In this document: positions 12,401 through 24,973 of the stretch, piece by piece
Position numbering within the stretch: position 1 is the stretch's first letter
Layout: every line of letters begins with the position of its first letter
DNA from: Campylorhamphus procurvoides
Taxonomy: Eukaryota > Chordata > Aves > Passeriformes > Dendrocolaptidae
Assembly (NCBI GenBank): GCA_013396655.1
Contig: WBMV01003298.1
Location: 1,334,695 to 1,398,694 of the forward strand
Length of the DNA stretch: 64,000 nucleotides
Direction: 5' to 3'
Translations under genes and position numbers: made by a program
The notes under the pieces: generated by a model
The model's input: only the letters and a program-made list of their open reading frames with translations
Databases searched by the model: none
What the model was told of the DNA's origin: nothing

Positions 12401-14212
12401 AACAGCACCAGAAAGAAAAAGATACCATATCTATCATATCCCTTCATCTTGCTCCCAGGGGGATTCAGCAACGCTTCCCATGTATCACAGGAAGGTTGCA
12501 CACACCATACTGTTTCCCAAAACAACAGCAAGCCTGGATTTCACTGAAAATGGTGCCATATTCAAAATGGAACCCAAAATTTCAGCATGCCCAGTTCCAG
12601 TTTGCAACACCTTAAAGTTGCAAGTGTATAAAGGGACAGGTGAGCCAATACAACCCTTGAAGGATTACTGAACCTGACCAAATTGTGTCAAAAGCACTGT
12701 GTCCAAGTACAGGTTTTCCAGCACCTGATTCCTGTAGAAGCTCCAAAAATCCCAACTTGTGGCCCTGTGCAGAACCTGGAGGGCATGGAACACCCCATTT
12801 GGGGTTGTATCTATCCCATACTGCGATGTAGACATGGCCCCCTGCTCTGTTTCAGCACAGAATTCATGTCCCTGTAAAATAAAATGCCATAAGATGGAGA
12901 GGCCTGAGTGTCCCCATTGACATGAGGGCTAAGGTAAGGATTTAGAGCATAATATCACAAGTGTTCGAAGAAATGAAACTGAGACCCTGTCAGGTAATGA
13001 AACTCAGAAAAATCCTCAGCACATAAAAATTGCTTTCACAAACATCCAAGCCCACTAAATAAAATAAAAATCTGAAATGAAACAGGAGACTCCGGAATGA
13101 CCTTGAGAGCTGCAATCTTCCATTCTGTCGGATAGCTGGGGCAGCAAATCACAGAAACATGATCTATGTGTGGAAACTGTCCCATCTACAAACAAAGACT
13201 GTCAGCAGCAGGGTCCCCAAAACAGGCAACATGAGACTTTTTCTGTCAAACCCTTCATTATTCTAATTTATGAGCTAAAGACCAAAGGAAAGCATGCAGT
13301 GTACTCCAAGCAGGAAATGCTGCTAGAGGGATCTCAACATACAAATCCTTCAGGAGGACCATAAAGCCTCATTACTCTGATACCAAAACTGGACATGAGT
13401 GATCCTTCAGAACTCAGAATCTTCATCTCCACTGTTGCTTGCACCACTCAAATGAGTTTAGCTGGAGGTACATACTGGTCCATACTTTGCCTGGTCCATC
13501 TCTTCTCTGCTTTCACCCCCTAGAGCAGCAATTTTTCCACCACCCAGAGTGACTGTTGGTGTGCTTATTTCTGTTGGGAAAATTTCTACACTAAACATAT
13601 GCATAACCATTTGTTACCAGATTAAGAACCTCTCAGTTTCCAAGCAGGATTAAAATATGACCCATCATTTGCCTGTGATCTTCTACGGACATTCAGAGAT
13701 GTGAAAACAGTACAAACACACCAGCAAATCAGAACCAAGGCACACACAGTGTTTTGTTGATATGGATTTACTACACAAAGCATAGGAGGATAGCTGAGCT
13801 TCAGGCCTGGTAATGAAATATTTTTAGTAAATGCCTAAATTTGAGAACTCTTGAGCTGTCCACATAATACTTACTCAAGCATCTGTACTGTCCCAAAATT
13901 AAGCAACCATGAAAACATCTGGTTACAAACACTTCCTCCCTTCCAGCAAATAGAGAGGTATTTAACTTAGCAGAGTTGGTCCTAATGCTTGCTGTATTCT
14001 CTGCACAAGTAGTGAAATTGTTTTAGAAAACCAATATAAAGCAAAAGTGACCCCTTGAACTTACATCACAAGGATCACTGTGATCAGTATCTCTGGGTTT
14101 GATTTTCTTCGTGATGAGGGAAATGATGGTTAATTTCATTTCAGAACTAAATAGCTGTAAGGGAACCACTCAGTCCATCACTACTACATGTTCCCATGGT
14201 TTTTAAAGAGCA
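9433..14212. other. Unique noncoding sequence
   Basis: About 4.8 kb without a supportable gene. It contains a perfect 10-base tandem duplication (9858-9877), A-rich runs near 10720-10750 and 11600-11620, and an exon-like but stop-containing segment at 12861-12933. No mobile element was recognised. Confidence 0.55.
9858..9877 (+). repeat. Perfect 10-base tandem duplication
   Basis: 'gactttctgt' occurs twice in direct tandem. This is probably a replication-slippage product. No function is suggested. Confidence 0.85.
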
Positions 14213-14275
14213 TGGGACTGATTCTGATCTCATTTATACCAGTCATGATAACTGTGTTACTTCTGCTTCAGCTTG
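14213..14275 (+). repeat. Possible old amniote interspersed repeat
   Basis: The run 'ctgattctgatctcattt' followed by 'ataccagt' resembles a motif I remember as recurring in bird, turtle and crocodile introns ('ctgattctgatctca...tacaccagtg...taactcc'). The downstream 'gtgttacttctgcttcag' fits its expected continuation loosely. A shorter related-looking piece, 'gattctgatctca', occurs near 53010. I cannot name the family, and this call rests on memory of the motif. Confidence 0.35.
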
Positions 14276-17200
14276 TTTTGATGCTCTGTCTGATGAGTTA
14301 CCACTAACTCATACTTCTAACAAAACAAGGCATAGCCATGGTAGATTTGCAGATAGTTTTATCCTCTGTGTTCATAATTCTGCATACAAATCCACAGCAT
14401 TCACTCTTAAGAGTTAAAAACTATTACGTGTGTGTCCTTTAAAGGTGATTCCTCTTTCATATCACGATTTTGTAATGTGAAACTGCCTTACTTGCAATTC
14501 ATTGTTATTTTTAATATACATGCAAGTAAAAGTTGTAGCAGTTTCCCACATCAGACCATGAATGCATAATATGTCAAGTATTTATTTATGAACAGCAGTA
14601 TGAATTTAAAGAATAGACATAGGAATTACAGAATCATAATACCGGACATAAAAAGCTCTTGCAGAGGGGAATAATCTCTATGCTGCTTTGCCAACCTCTG
14701 TCTATCCATCACTGAAACAGGCAGGAGATCTAGTTCATGGCAGTAACAACTTTAATGGCACCAACTATCTAAAATTTCTGAAGTCATCAAAACTTTTGAA
14801 AATGGTGATACTTCAACTTTCTTTTTCTAATATGTCAAAGAAGCTTAATAAGCATTTCAGAAAGTGTCTGTACAGGGTGCCTATCCATAGGCTGAGCACA
14901 GATTTTGGTCTGACTGGGTAATTGGTGATTATCAGTTCCTTCTTTCTGCTGCACATTTTTTTTTTTACTACATTATTCCAATGAGCTCCTTCAGTCTATT
15001 AAAAGTATTGCTATACCATAAGATTCAAAAATCATCCCCACTTTTTCAGACCAAGGTTCATCCAGCCCACCCTGTCTTCAAGTTTCCCATACTGGATAAT
15101 CACAGCAAAGCATAAAATTAGAAAGTTCTCCCAGTTTATTCAGCTCACTGTGGAGGCACTTTCTGAGCTGGATACCCCCTTTAATTTGCTTCTTTAAAGA
15201 CATGAGGACGAACTTATTCTTTAGTTATGTATTATGGTTTTGGTATTAACATCATCATTATAATTGAAGCTTTTCTGTGAATTTGGACCTGGGATCAAGA
15301 GATGACCTGAGAATCAGATTAATTGCAGACACGTTGACACACCTTGCCTGCAGTTTAACATGGCAAATGTCACTCATCTGCCTCTGTCAGCAATGGAAAA
15401 GGAAAAGCACTTCCAGAAACAGACTCAGAATAATAAGTTTAGCTTCTGTTCCAAGTTCTGCTGCGGAATTAGCCTTTGTGGATTCCTTGGAGATAAATAC
15501 AAACAGTGTGCAATAATCCCTCTCTGAAGAAGCCTCTTTTCCATCATCCTCTGTTCCAAAAGAAAACAAGATAATCCTCCTTATTTAAGAAATATCTGAT
15601 ACTTTTCAAACCAGCTCCATGATCTTTTCCTGAGTGTATGCGTCTGACAATTCAAGCTTTCGTGATTTATTCTGCTTGCATATGATCTATCTCAAGTCTT
15701 TATTTTCTCTCATTCTGATTTTTCTTTTTCATGGGAACAACTGATAAACTCTAACAGTGTGCAGCAAAAGCCTGTAAATAAAATTCACCATTTTATCTCT
15801 CCCCTGTAAAGTACTCTGGGGTGAAGGATTATATCCTTCCAGGGCAATGTCCCTTATAAAGAATATTCCCAGAGCTTAAGGATACTGATTTACAGCCAAG
15901 AGAACTCCCTCTAAAACATGTCACAGAGTATAATGTACAAAGCTCATTGTGACAATGTATTTCAGAATACATCTTTTTCTTCAGCGTTTGTACATGCTGC
16001 TGTGCCAAAACTTTAAGTCAGAAATTAAAGAGCCAGCTAAAAAGTTTATGAAAAGTAGTTTCATTTTCTAATGAAAATGCTATGAAACACACTCCTCAGA
16101 AAACCTCATGAAAATCCTGGAAATAATTGGGACTCCTTTTATGAAACAAGAACTTTCAAAAAATTTCAGAGTTTCAAGAAGGTCTTTTTTCTTTCTTTCT
16201 CAAAGGCATAGTACATGTACAGAAAAGACAGGAGAATACACTATTAGGAAGCCTACCCTGACCTCTAGTAATAAAACTTGAGCTAATTATGCTTATTTCT
16301 CTGGTACACAGTGTCATTCACAACAAGAAGCCAAGAAGTGATGTTTTATTTTATAAGAGCTCCATACACCCCGCCACTCCAAGGCCAGTGAGAGCAGGCA
16401 TGGCTAACACAGGACCTACAGCTACATACAAGTCCTACAACTTCTCTGAGCTGTGTGCAAAATTCACTTTAAATAGCAATAGGTTTGCTGCTCTTGGCTA
16501 CCATTAGCAAATGCTTTAGGAGTAGCCCATGGACCACTGTGGTTATAAATCAGAGTCTGAAATTAGGTGCAATTTTTTATTTGTTACTGAGAAGTTTACA
16601 ACTACCTTCAACAGCTAGGAGGGCTCAAATCATTCCTTTCAAAAGTATTGAACTCCAATAAATCCTGAAAAAATCCCAGTTTTAAGTGAAAAAGACAAGA
16701 TTTGATAAAAACTTAAGAGTACCAATGTACTTTAATGATTAACAGAACATGTTTTCCTTCCCTTCCACAATTTTCTCCTGCTCACGTTTTCAAACATGTG
16801 CGTCAAACATTCAGCTTGTCAGATTATATGATAATAAATGGCATACAATAACTGCACAGTTCTCAAATATCATCCAAACTTGGCCAACAGAACTAAAAAC
16901 AGCCAAACAAAGGAAACATCAAGGGACACATCGTAAGCAGAAGCCACTTGCTATAACCTTTGAAAACAATAGTGCACTACTAATTTATACCAGATGAGAA
17001 TCCACAGGGAAGGAGCAATAGTGGTGGGAATTAAAATATATAGACAGGCAACAAAACTGCTGTAAGGCTCTGTGTATGCTCATGGAATCCTCTGGAAAAC
17101 ATGAGAAGGTGCTGAGCTTCCCGACTATGTTTCCTCAGATTCAGTGCCTGGGAGAGATACACATCTAAATGCATCAGGGTGCCATCGTTACAGACACTGA

Positions 17201-17297
17201 TACAGATTTTTAAGACTTGACTGCGCTGGGGCTTTATTAGTATTATATGAAGTACTGAAGCCAAGGTGATATGAGAAGACACAAAAACTCATTGGGA

Positions 17298-17316
17298 TTT
17301 TTGTTTTGTTTTGTTT
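17298..17316. repeat. (TTTTG)n short tandem repeat
   Basis: Three 'ttttg'-like units in a row within an AT-rich stretch. It could be the decayed antisense tail of a retroposon, but no recognisable element body adjoins it. Confidence 0.75.
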
Positions 17317-18908
17317 ATACCAATACTGAAATAGTAAAAACATTCTTAAGATGCTTTTGCCAAAGGAACTTTCAGCAGCCAGTGCAATTCAGCAGTTTAT
17401 CCCAGCTGCCTTCAGGGCATCAGTTGGAAACATAACGCAATAAATGCATGTGAAAGTATTCTGTAAGTATTTATGTCTATAAAATTAAAATTCATATTCA
17501 TGTGGATCTCCCAGGGACTGTGTTTCCAGTTCTTTGGTTTGCCTATGTCCTTTAGCAATAACCAAGAGTTCCTGGTTGCATTTCACAGCAGCATGGGCGC
17601 ACTTCATGCAGGCCTCCCTTTCAGCTGGGAGGTGCCTACCTCAGCTCACTGTGATAAAGAAACCCTTTTACCCTTCTCATGAACTAGTCTACATCTTGTT
17701 TATTTCTAGTGGTCATGGGAAGCTTTATTTCCATCAGTAATACTGAGAACAGCACAGACAATGTACTACAAAATTCTCTGTCTTAAACTTCACTTGGGAT
17801 TGAAGTGGCCAAACAGCTTACTAAAAGTTAATGGCATTTATGAGTCCAGTTCCTGTAGAATAGATTTATGAAAGCTGCACACCACACAAAAAAAGCTGTT
17901 TAAGAACCCAAACACAAATATTTTTGTGCTCTCTTACAGCAATAAATAAAAAAATAAAAACATTTGGGTGAGAATAGTGATCTGTAGAGGGTAAGCATTA
18001 GAGCCTGTGAGACATTCATATACCATGATGAGGGTTATGTAAGTATTGATAATATTGTGGTTACCTAGATATTTTTAAGAGCAATTAGAAAGCCACTGAG
18101 TCATGTACCTACTTTAGCATAACAACAGTGTGCTAGTTCAGAAAATAAAATTGAAGACATTACAATATTTTTTTAAAAAATTCATTCATTTATCCTAAAG
18201 TTCTCAGGTGCTTGAATTTAAAGTTTGTAAAAATGTGTGGGTTTCTCAATTTTCCATTGCAATTTCTCAGTTAGAATTGTCTCAAGTGTTTTCAGTTTGA
18301 GTTAAATGGAAAGCAAAATAATACAACATATGAAAGGGACTGACACCAAAACCATCAGAGACCTTTATATGCTGTGAGCACAGAGCAATCACTCCCAAAT
18401 CCCACTGAAGACACTGAAAGGTTCAGCCACAAAAACACAACTAAGGAGAAGATCACCTCTAGTTTTCTCTGCCAGCCCCCACTGCCTGTGTGAGATACTC
18501 AGGAAATGTGAAGTTCTCACCAGTCCAACTGGACAAAGGACCTGCAGCTGCCAGACACTTTTCACAGAGTTTCTGTAAGACCAAGTGAATGGTGGCTGAG
18601 TCCAATCAGCAGGAACACACTGGATTATAGGCCATTTCTTCCACAACCAAGATGAACACCAGCCTCTGACACTTGGTCTGGTGGACCCTGATGCTTGTAA
18701 TTAATTCAACTAATTTGTTCACAGTAAGCCTCCAGCCCTGCACCAGTGAAGTGAACAGGAAGTCCAAGACACAATGAGATGCCTTCTGTTTTCACAGGAC
18801 AAGGTTCAGGTGAGATATTCCTTTCTCAGGACAGAACCCAAGTTTAGTTTCTTTTTTTCCCCCTTTCTTGTCAAAGATCCTTCTTTTTTCCTAACATATC
18901 CTACTTTG

Positions 18909-18925
18909 GTGGGGGGAGGGGGGGG
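18909..18925. repeat. G-rich run
   Basis: An almost pure purine run, with two G blocks separated by single T and A bases. It could form a local G-rich secondary structure. Nothing nearby suggests a regulatory role. Confidence 0.8.
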
Positions 18926-19313
18926 AATCTCCAATTCAGAGGACTATTTCCCTCTTTCTTCAGAGCATCATCTCAGGAAGGAATAAAACACAAAAGAAAC
19001 TACAGGCAAAAGTAAGGATGGCATTAATCACTTAGAACACCAAGTGAACCAAGCACCAAGTTGGAGGATGAATGCCCAAAACCAGCAGAGAAGATACCAG
19101 CTGAAGGAAACAAAGAAGTCAGCTGGCAAGTGCCCTCAGGTGGCACTCAAGATTTTTTTTTCAGATCCTGGGAGTGTGCATTCCTTAGCACAAACAATTA
19201 TTTGTTGGGGGCCATAATATACAAGTCAGTTCACTGCATATTTTCCAGGACAGTCTTAGCAAAGAGGTGGACTGCACACAGGTCAAATAATTCAAAGAAA
19301 GTTTCCCATAATT

Positions 19314-19327
19314 TATATATATATATA
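19314..19327. repeat. (TA)7 microsatellite
   Basis: Seven uninterrupted TA units, likely length-polymorphic. Confidence 0.9.
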
Positions 19328-20380
19328 AACACACATGACTATCAAAGTTTGGAATCTTGGACAGATTGAAGAAAGAACTATAGTTATCATCTAAGTCATT
19401 CAGCAATGCCAAGATCAGTCATTCCTGCTATCAGCTTTGACAAAACTCACACTCCAGGTTAAGACCAGGCAATTTATCAAAGAAATGCCTATCAGAAAAA
19501 TCATTATGATGGGGTCAGAAATTTCTCTGCAAACCATCATTATCACTTAGTGCATCAGTCAGCAACTTGAATGCTACCTGAAGGATCAGACACCCTCAGA
19601 GCATGGTATGCAGGGCCTTCAACTAGCTGGCCATGGGGGTACCTCTGAGTCAACTATTTCACATTTCCTTCCCCAAATATTTATGTACCTTTACATTCCC
19701 AAACACTCAGAAGAATCATTGCTCAGAGGAGATAAACTGCATTGTTTATGCAAATGTGATGCAACAACACAGAAAATGGAAATAGGAGGTAAAATAATCA
19801 GGATCAACATTTATATGCATAATTAGAAACAAATTGTGGAATGTATGTTTAATCCCATGTTCTTTTATTGCGGCATTAATCAGTGAATGGATAGCAGTTA
19901 TGAAGAAATTGCTTCTGCCCATCACTCACCTTTTTGCTGCTGCTTTTGAAGCAAAAATTGAACTTTCCCTTTTCTGGCAACACTTGTAAACTCTGTCATG
20001 CCAATAATTGCTCCTACTGTTTGCTTAGACATTTGACACGGCAATTCCTGCTGTTGACCAGATACAAAGAGATTTAAGAGTTAATTACCAGAGTGGGTAC
20101 AAGTAAAAGCTGCCCTGTTTCTTGATGTAAAGCACTGCTATGTTACCACAGACTGTTTCAAGCAACAGGAATTCACAACACTTTAGCTAAAGATAATTAA
20201 CAATGTCACAAAAGACTGGAAAAAATGTTCACGTGAGAGACTACAGATACACAGCTTGGAATAAAGGAAGGGATATAATCTTTACAGACAGATGACATAA
20301 GGAATTCAAGCACACACACTTCATCCTTCAAGTGGAAAAATATATAAAAGGTATTTTTAAAGGAACAAATGCTATCAATT

Positions 20381-20490
20381 TTCTCAGCAATTAAAGAAGG
20401 TAAATACCATTGTCTTCCTTTTTACTGATGGAGAAAGAGGAGCCAATGTCACCTGCCAAATAACACACAAGGTCTTAAGTGAGCCTGGAA
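20381..20490 (+). repeat. MIR-type SINE, sense
   Basis: The order of matches follows the MIR consensus as I recall it: 'tctcagcaatt' for the 'tctcacaacaa' block, 'gaaggtaaatacc' for 'gaggtaggtact', 'cctttttactgatggaga' for 'ccattttacagatgagga', then 'acctgcc', 'cacacaaggtc' and 'taagtgagcc' for the 'acttgcccaaggtcacacag...taagtggcagagcc' end. The collinear order over about 110 bases is better evidence than any single block. The copy is diverged, as expected for this old family, and lacks the tRNA-like head. Confidence 0.62.
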
Positions 20491-20565
20491 GAAAAATCAA
20501 TGGGACTTTCTGGTCTCCTTCAAATTAATAGGAATCTCATGGACTTAAACAGGTCCAGCATTTCC
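20491..20565. repeat. Possible relative of the 'tcaatggga' palindromic repeat (weak)
   Basis: 'aaatcaatgggactttc' and, 30 bases on, 'attaataggaatctcatgg' resemble the two halves of the short palindromic repeat at 24340-24391. The arms are too diverged to pair cleanly. This could also be chance or part of the MIR flank. Confidence 0.2.
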
Positions 20566-23500
20566 CTGAGAACATATGAATCTCATATTCAGGACACTAT
20601 GATGTTGTAACATTACACAAAATAATCTTCCAGTGAGCTGCTAGCCATATGTAACCAACCATGGAAAGAAGCTTAAGACTTGAATTAATACTCAAGTTTT
20701 AATCATCCCAGCAGTCACTACTGTCACGTAACAGCAGCAGCACTAGGAGGGACAGGGAGCACAGCTGTAACTGGCAAACAAAAGGGGGAAACTGTCTTTC
20801 TTATTCATAAGTAGATTAGTGAAAAATAAACCACTTAAACACCCAAAGCCTACTTTATGAACTCGGGCATTTATTTACATTAATGCTAGATGCTTGCTGG
20901 GATGAATTCTTTTCATTTGGGTTATTTAAATTTGAGGATCTCTAGCATGAAGGGCAAACTGCCAGGACAGATGCATTCTGAGCCTCTGCTTTTAAACCCA
21001 TACATGACTTAGTGATTGGGGATTCACTGAATGCTGAGGTAAATCTGACAAAGCAAAATCTGTAAGAGAGAAGTGCCAAAGGGTTAAGTGTCACATGCTC
21101 TTGGTGGTCTTGGACATACAAAAGCTCCCAGTAAAACATTGCTTTAGCTCATTCAATAAAACAATGGACTCTGACTTATTCCACAAAGGAAAAAATACTT
21201 TTCATTAAGCAAAATGGACTTTAATTTTATAGTCAGTTTAACACCGAACAGCATCAGCCTTAATACTGCTCACAGTGAAAAATATTAGATTTTAATTGAG
21301 GTGTCTTAGAATTGCCTTTTACATATGTACAGAAAAGGTTATAACTTGACCACTTTAAGGACTTTCCTCACTGAAAACACAACCAAGGACCTTCCTTATA
21401 GGGAATGTTGGTAAATTTGACCTGAACCTGTGGGGTAAGAGCTTCTGAGGATGGGAAACAGAGCAAGAGTACATTCCTTACTGACTTGTGAGAAAAGGGG
21501 TGAAATAAGAAATAGATCATAACCAGGATGGAAAATTGGCTTTATTTCTGTAGACGATGTCAAAGAAGGGAAAAAATAAATACTTGATCAATATTTTTGC
21601 CAGGGAAGAGAACTATTTCTTTGTATTAAATGAAAGTGATGACAAGCCGTCTCATGGAAGGTGTTTGGGCAATCACATTCACTCTGAGCAGCAGTAAAGA
21701 GCCTGGAAGGTCTTGGGAAATTAAAAGGCAACAATCCCAGTCTCACCCAACACCTGCCCCAGGGTCTCAATTGTTTTTACAGCTCCCTGTGTAATCACTG
21801 CCCTGCCACAGCCACAGCAGTGCCCCAGGAAGAAGGATGGGAGCTGGCACTCGCTGTTCTGGGACCTGGAACAAACTCCTGGAGGCTGCATATGCCTCTG
21901 GCTCTAGACTCTGACTAAATCCAGACTAAATATCCTACATTATCCCATCCTATCCTGCTACCTCGAGTGAGATATGACACATAGCTGTAAAGAGCACAAA
22001 AACGTAACTCCAGGAGTGGGAGGCTGAGAGCGTTTTAGTTTTCTTACCAGCTCCTTGATTGCAGTTTCTCTTCCAAAGATTCTTACTGTCAAAGAAGCTC
22101 CCTACCAAAAGCTATTTCCACTAGAGGAGTTTCAATCATTCACGAAAATCCAATAAAATAAATTCTACACACCTTCTTCCTCTCCTTCCAAAGCCACAAG
22201 AATCAATCTTTATAAATTTGGAGGGACTGCATTTATAAGGTTTTGAATTTGGATTTTTACCCCATCATATTATCATGTAGATCTTCTCCCTAATCCAACC
22301 ATTCCAGATATAGGATACCCACCATGCCTTATATAGCACCAATGGACAGGAAGGTGCATCTTTCTTTACCGAGAACTAATTTTAGAGTTCATTTTAATAC
22401 AACTTCTCCTCACACAAACACAGTGCAAAGAGACAGCAAACCACATACACTAAGAATTTTGGCCCTCTGCATTCAGAAACTCAAAGAGTGTTAAAATACT
22501 TTTTACAAATGTAAATTAGCTGTAAATAAGAATGATGTGTTAGGAATTGGTGATAATTTTCATTAGAGGAAAAGGTACAAGGATGAAGAGCAGATGTCAT
22601 CCTTACTCAGGAATTAAAATGATTGACCATGCATCACACAGATTCATTCATGATTTTACAAAGCTTGACTGATGGGAACATATGGTGATCACTATTACAC
22701 TGAACTGAACCCAAACTCCAGGTTTGGGAAAACTTGGTGGAAGGACAGATACTGCTCTAACAAATGGCACAGCACACAAGAGGTTGTTTGCTTATAGAAA
22801 GACTGCAGATGAGGCAAAACTTTATATGTTCTATTGTTTAAATACTTTTTTTTTATTCAATAAACCCCACTCTGCCGCTATTTTGACTGCCCAATTGCCT
22901 TTTTCTTTTTTTTATTCACACTCTATAATCCTTTAGAGGTGACATGGGAAACATTAAATTGATGATAAATTTCAATAATCAGATAGAAAAAATATTTAGA
23001 TACATTAATGTTAGTTTTTCCAAATCACTGTTTCATGTTGTATAAAGACACTTCAGAGAAATAATTAAATCCTTAGTACTTCTCTTTGAGGAAATGAAGC
23101 CTCCAAAAAAATAGGCATTAAATCATTACCTATGCTTAAGAGATACAATAAATCAACTTAATGAAACATTAGGCATAAAGTTCTCACATCTTTAGGCCTC
23201 AATCCACACAGTATCCATTAACTTCGTGCAGGAGACTGAGTCAGCCACTGACTGTGGAAATATTCTCATGTATTTAGTGACTCGGACTGGGAGGTGTTGT
23301 TAGGTCAAACTCTACTGTTAATTTCATGCCAGAAACATATTTTCAACAATATGTGAGTTCTGTCAAAATTAATCGTACTCAAAGATGAGGAGGAAGAGGA
23401 AAGGAGATTCAGGAGAATCTGTCCTTGAGCTGGGGCAGGATTACAGAGGTGTTCTGATGTTTCATTCACTGTGCCAGCACTCTCATTTCCAGGGCCAACT

Positions 23501-24339
23501 ACAGCCTGATCAAAGGCACACAGAGGCTCCCACGATCTCGTTCAGTCTTTTTAAATCAGGGTTCAGACAAGCACCCATTAATACAGAGTAAAAAAAAAGG
23601 AGCAGTCACCTCCTTTTCACTTAATCAGGCCATGATTATTCAGCCTTCACACAAGAAAAATCTTATTGCAGCAAAGAGAGTTTTCCTTCTATTAACCTCC
23701 TCCATTCCTTCCTAGCTGTGCATTCAAGTTGTATGTAAATTGCTTGTATTCCTCAATGTCACAGGCTATTACAGAGACAGCAAAGCAGGCAGGATTAAAA
23801 GATGTCTGTGATTAGACTATCTAGAAGAATAAAGTATAGGACTACTACATCAGCCTTCATACTCAGAAAGGGAATGCCTGCCACTGCATGCCTAAGGTTA
23901 GGAAATCATGTTATTCAATGCCCATCCATTATACAGTTTTCTGCTTTTCCTGAGGCATCAGGAGATAAACCCCATAGAACACTGCAATGAAACAAAACAG
24001 TTTATGTTTTCTTTAGAAATGGGGGGAAATTATTTTGCTCTTCATCTGACTATTTCAGAGTCAAAAAGCCAACTCTCACTTCCCTTTTTGGGGGAAAAAA
24101 AAAGCTCTTTGCTTTTTGGTTTAAAAATGAGAAATCCTTTCAAGCAGTGTTTTCAAGCATTTTGGGGTGGGAGGCTAATCTAACCTTAGAAATGAACAAA
24201 GGAACTCTGCAACTGGTCACTTCCAGCACAAAAGTGACTTTGGCAATTTTGAAAATAAGGGATTATCAGAGATAGAAGTCTGTCTAGCGATACAGTCTGA
24301 AAAAGAATTTTTTGTATTACCACATTTTTAAAGATGACT
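20566..24339. other. Unique noncoding sequence
   Basis: About 3.8 kb. A slightly GC-richer stretch lies at 21770-21910. I see no coding exon, RNA gene or recognisable element. ORFs are at most 91 codons. Confidence 0.5.
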
Positions 24340-24391
24340 CAAAGCCCACTAAAGTCAATAGAAAGATCTACATTGATTTTAGGAGGCTTTG
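24340..24391. repeat. Short palindromic element (22-bp arms, 8-bp loop)
   Basis: The left arm (24340-24361, beginning 'caaagcccactaaagtcaat') and right arm (24370-24391, ending 'ttttaggaggctttg') are imperfect inverted repeats, matching at about 18 of 22 positions. The layout resembles a palindromic 'aaagcccattgaagtcaatgg' repeat that I remember from bird and reptile genomes, usually ending 'ggatcaggcc'. Here the right arm is followed by 'aatcatgcc', consistent with a decayed copy. The fold is visible directly; the family assignment is inference. Confidence 0.5.
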
Positions 24392-24628
24392 AATCATGCC
24401 TAAAATTGCTCTTTCATTACACTTTCATCCAACACAGTAAAACAAATCCTACAAATCAATATATTTCTATAAACACAGCAGTACAAGAGCAAATTATAAA
24501 AAGTCATAACACGCATAACTAGGATTTGTACACATAAGCAACAAAAACATTACTTCTTCCTGGGGTTAATTATCTTTGCACAGTTCAAAAAGGTAATCAC
24601 CTTAAATTACATTGGTCCCATTTAATGC
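24392..24628. other. Unique noncoding sequence
   Basis: Spacer between the palindromic element and repeat copy A. Nothing recognisable is seen. Confidence 0.5.
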
Positions 24629-24715
24629 TTTCTTGAGTAATTCTGACATTTTAAGGTCAGAAATTTATGGTTAGCAATTAATGTATGAAACAGTTGCAGC
24701 AAAATTAAATCTACT
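24629..24715 (+). repeat. Unrecognised dispersed repeat, copy A
   Basis: This stretch aligns with 27414-27505 in the same orientation. A 50-base ungapped core starting at 'tgag' (24634) agrees at 40 of 50 positions, sharing 'gacatt', 'gaaatttatgg' and 'aattaatg'. After a gap of about 3 bases the match continues through 'agttgca'. I know no family with this sequence. It may be an old interspersed element or the remnant of a local duplication. Confidence 0.55.
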
Positions 24716-24820
24716 CAACATTTTCCACTTCCTCCAAAACACAACACTTTACACATAATTTATTGCCTGAATAAATACATTGTCAAAATTGGGAAGATGT
24801 TTTCCCCATTATCTTTGCAG

Positions 24821-24973
24821 GAATTTTGCGTTTCTGTGCAGAACTATTTGCAAAGAGAAATGATCTGTCTTTGGGCTTCAATAAGCTTTTGGTGGTACTT
24901 GTCATATGGCTCAGGTCAGGTGAGTTTGGCTTAAGCTGCCTGTGGGCTGAGTTCACTCAAACTGATCTTGAAG
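24821..24973 (+). other. Exon-like segment with open frame
   Basis: A good 3' splice-site sequence (pyrimidine-rich, ending 'atctttgcag' at 24820) is followed by two consensus donors, 'gtcag/gtgagt' (after 24919) and 'gaag/gtaagt' (after 24973). The third frame (codons from 24823) is open across the whole segment and on to 25104. With the distal donor the segment is 153 bases, divisible by three, with phase 1 at both ends, so it could be skipped without frameshift. With the proximal donor it is 99 bases, and both frame 1 and frame 3 stay open. The predicted peptide begins ILRFCAELFAKRND and then has a hydrophobic LLVVLVIWL stretch. I do not recognise it. No neighbouring exon can be identified, so this may be a chance match. 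Confidence 0.22.

Larger units (their letters stand above)
14276..20380. other. Unique noncoding sequence with small simple repeats
   Basis: About 6.1 kb. It holds a (TTTTG)n tract (17298-17316), a G-run (18909-18925) and a (TA)7 tract (19314-19327). ORFs reach 102 codons but have no recognisable motif, and most lack an ATG or overlap antisense frames. Confidence 0.55.
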
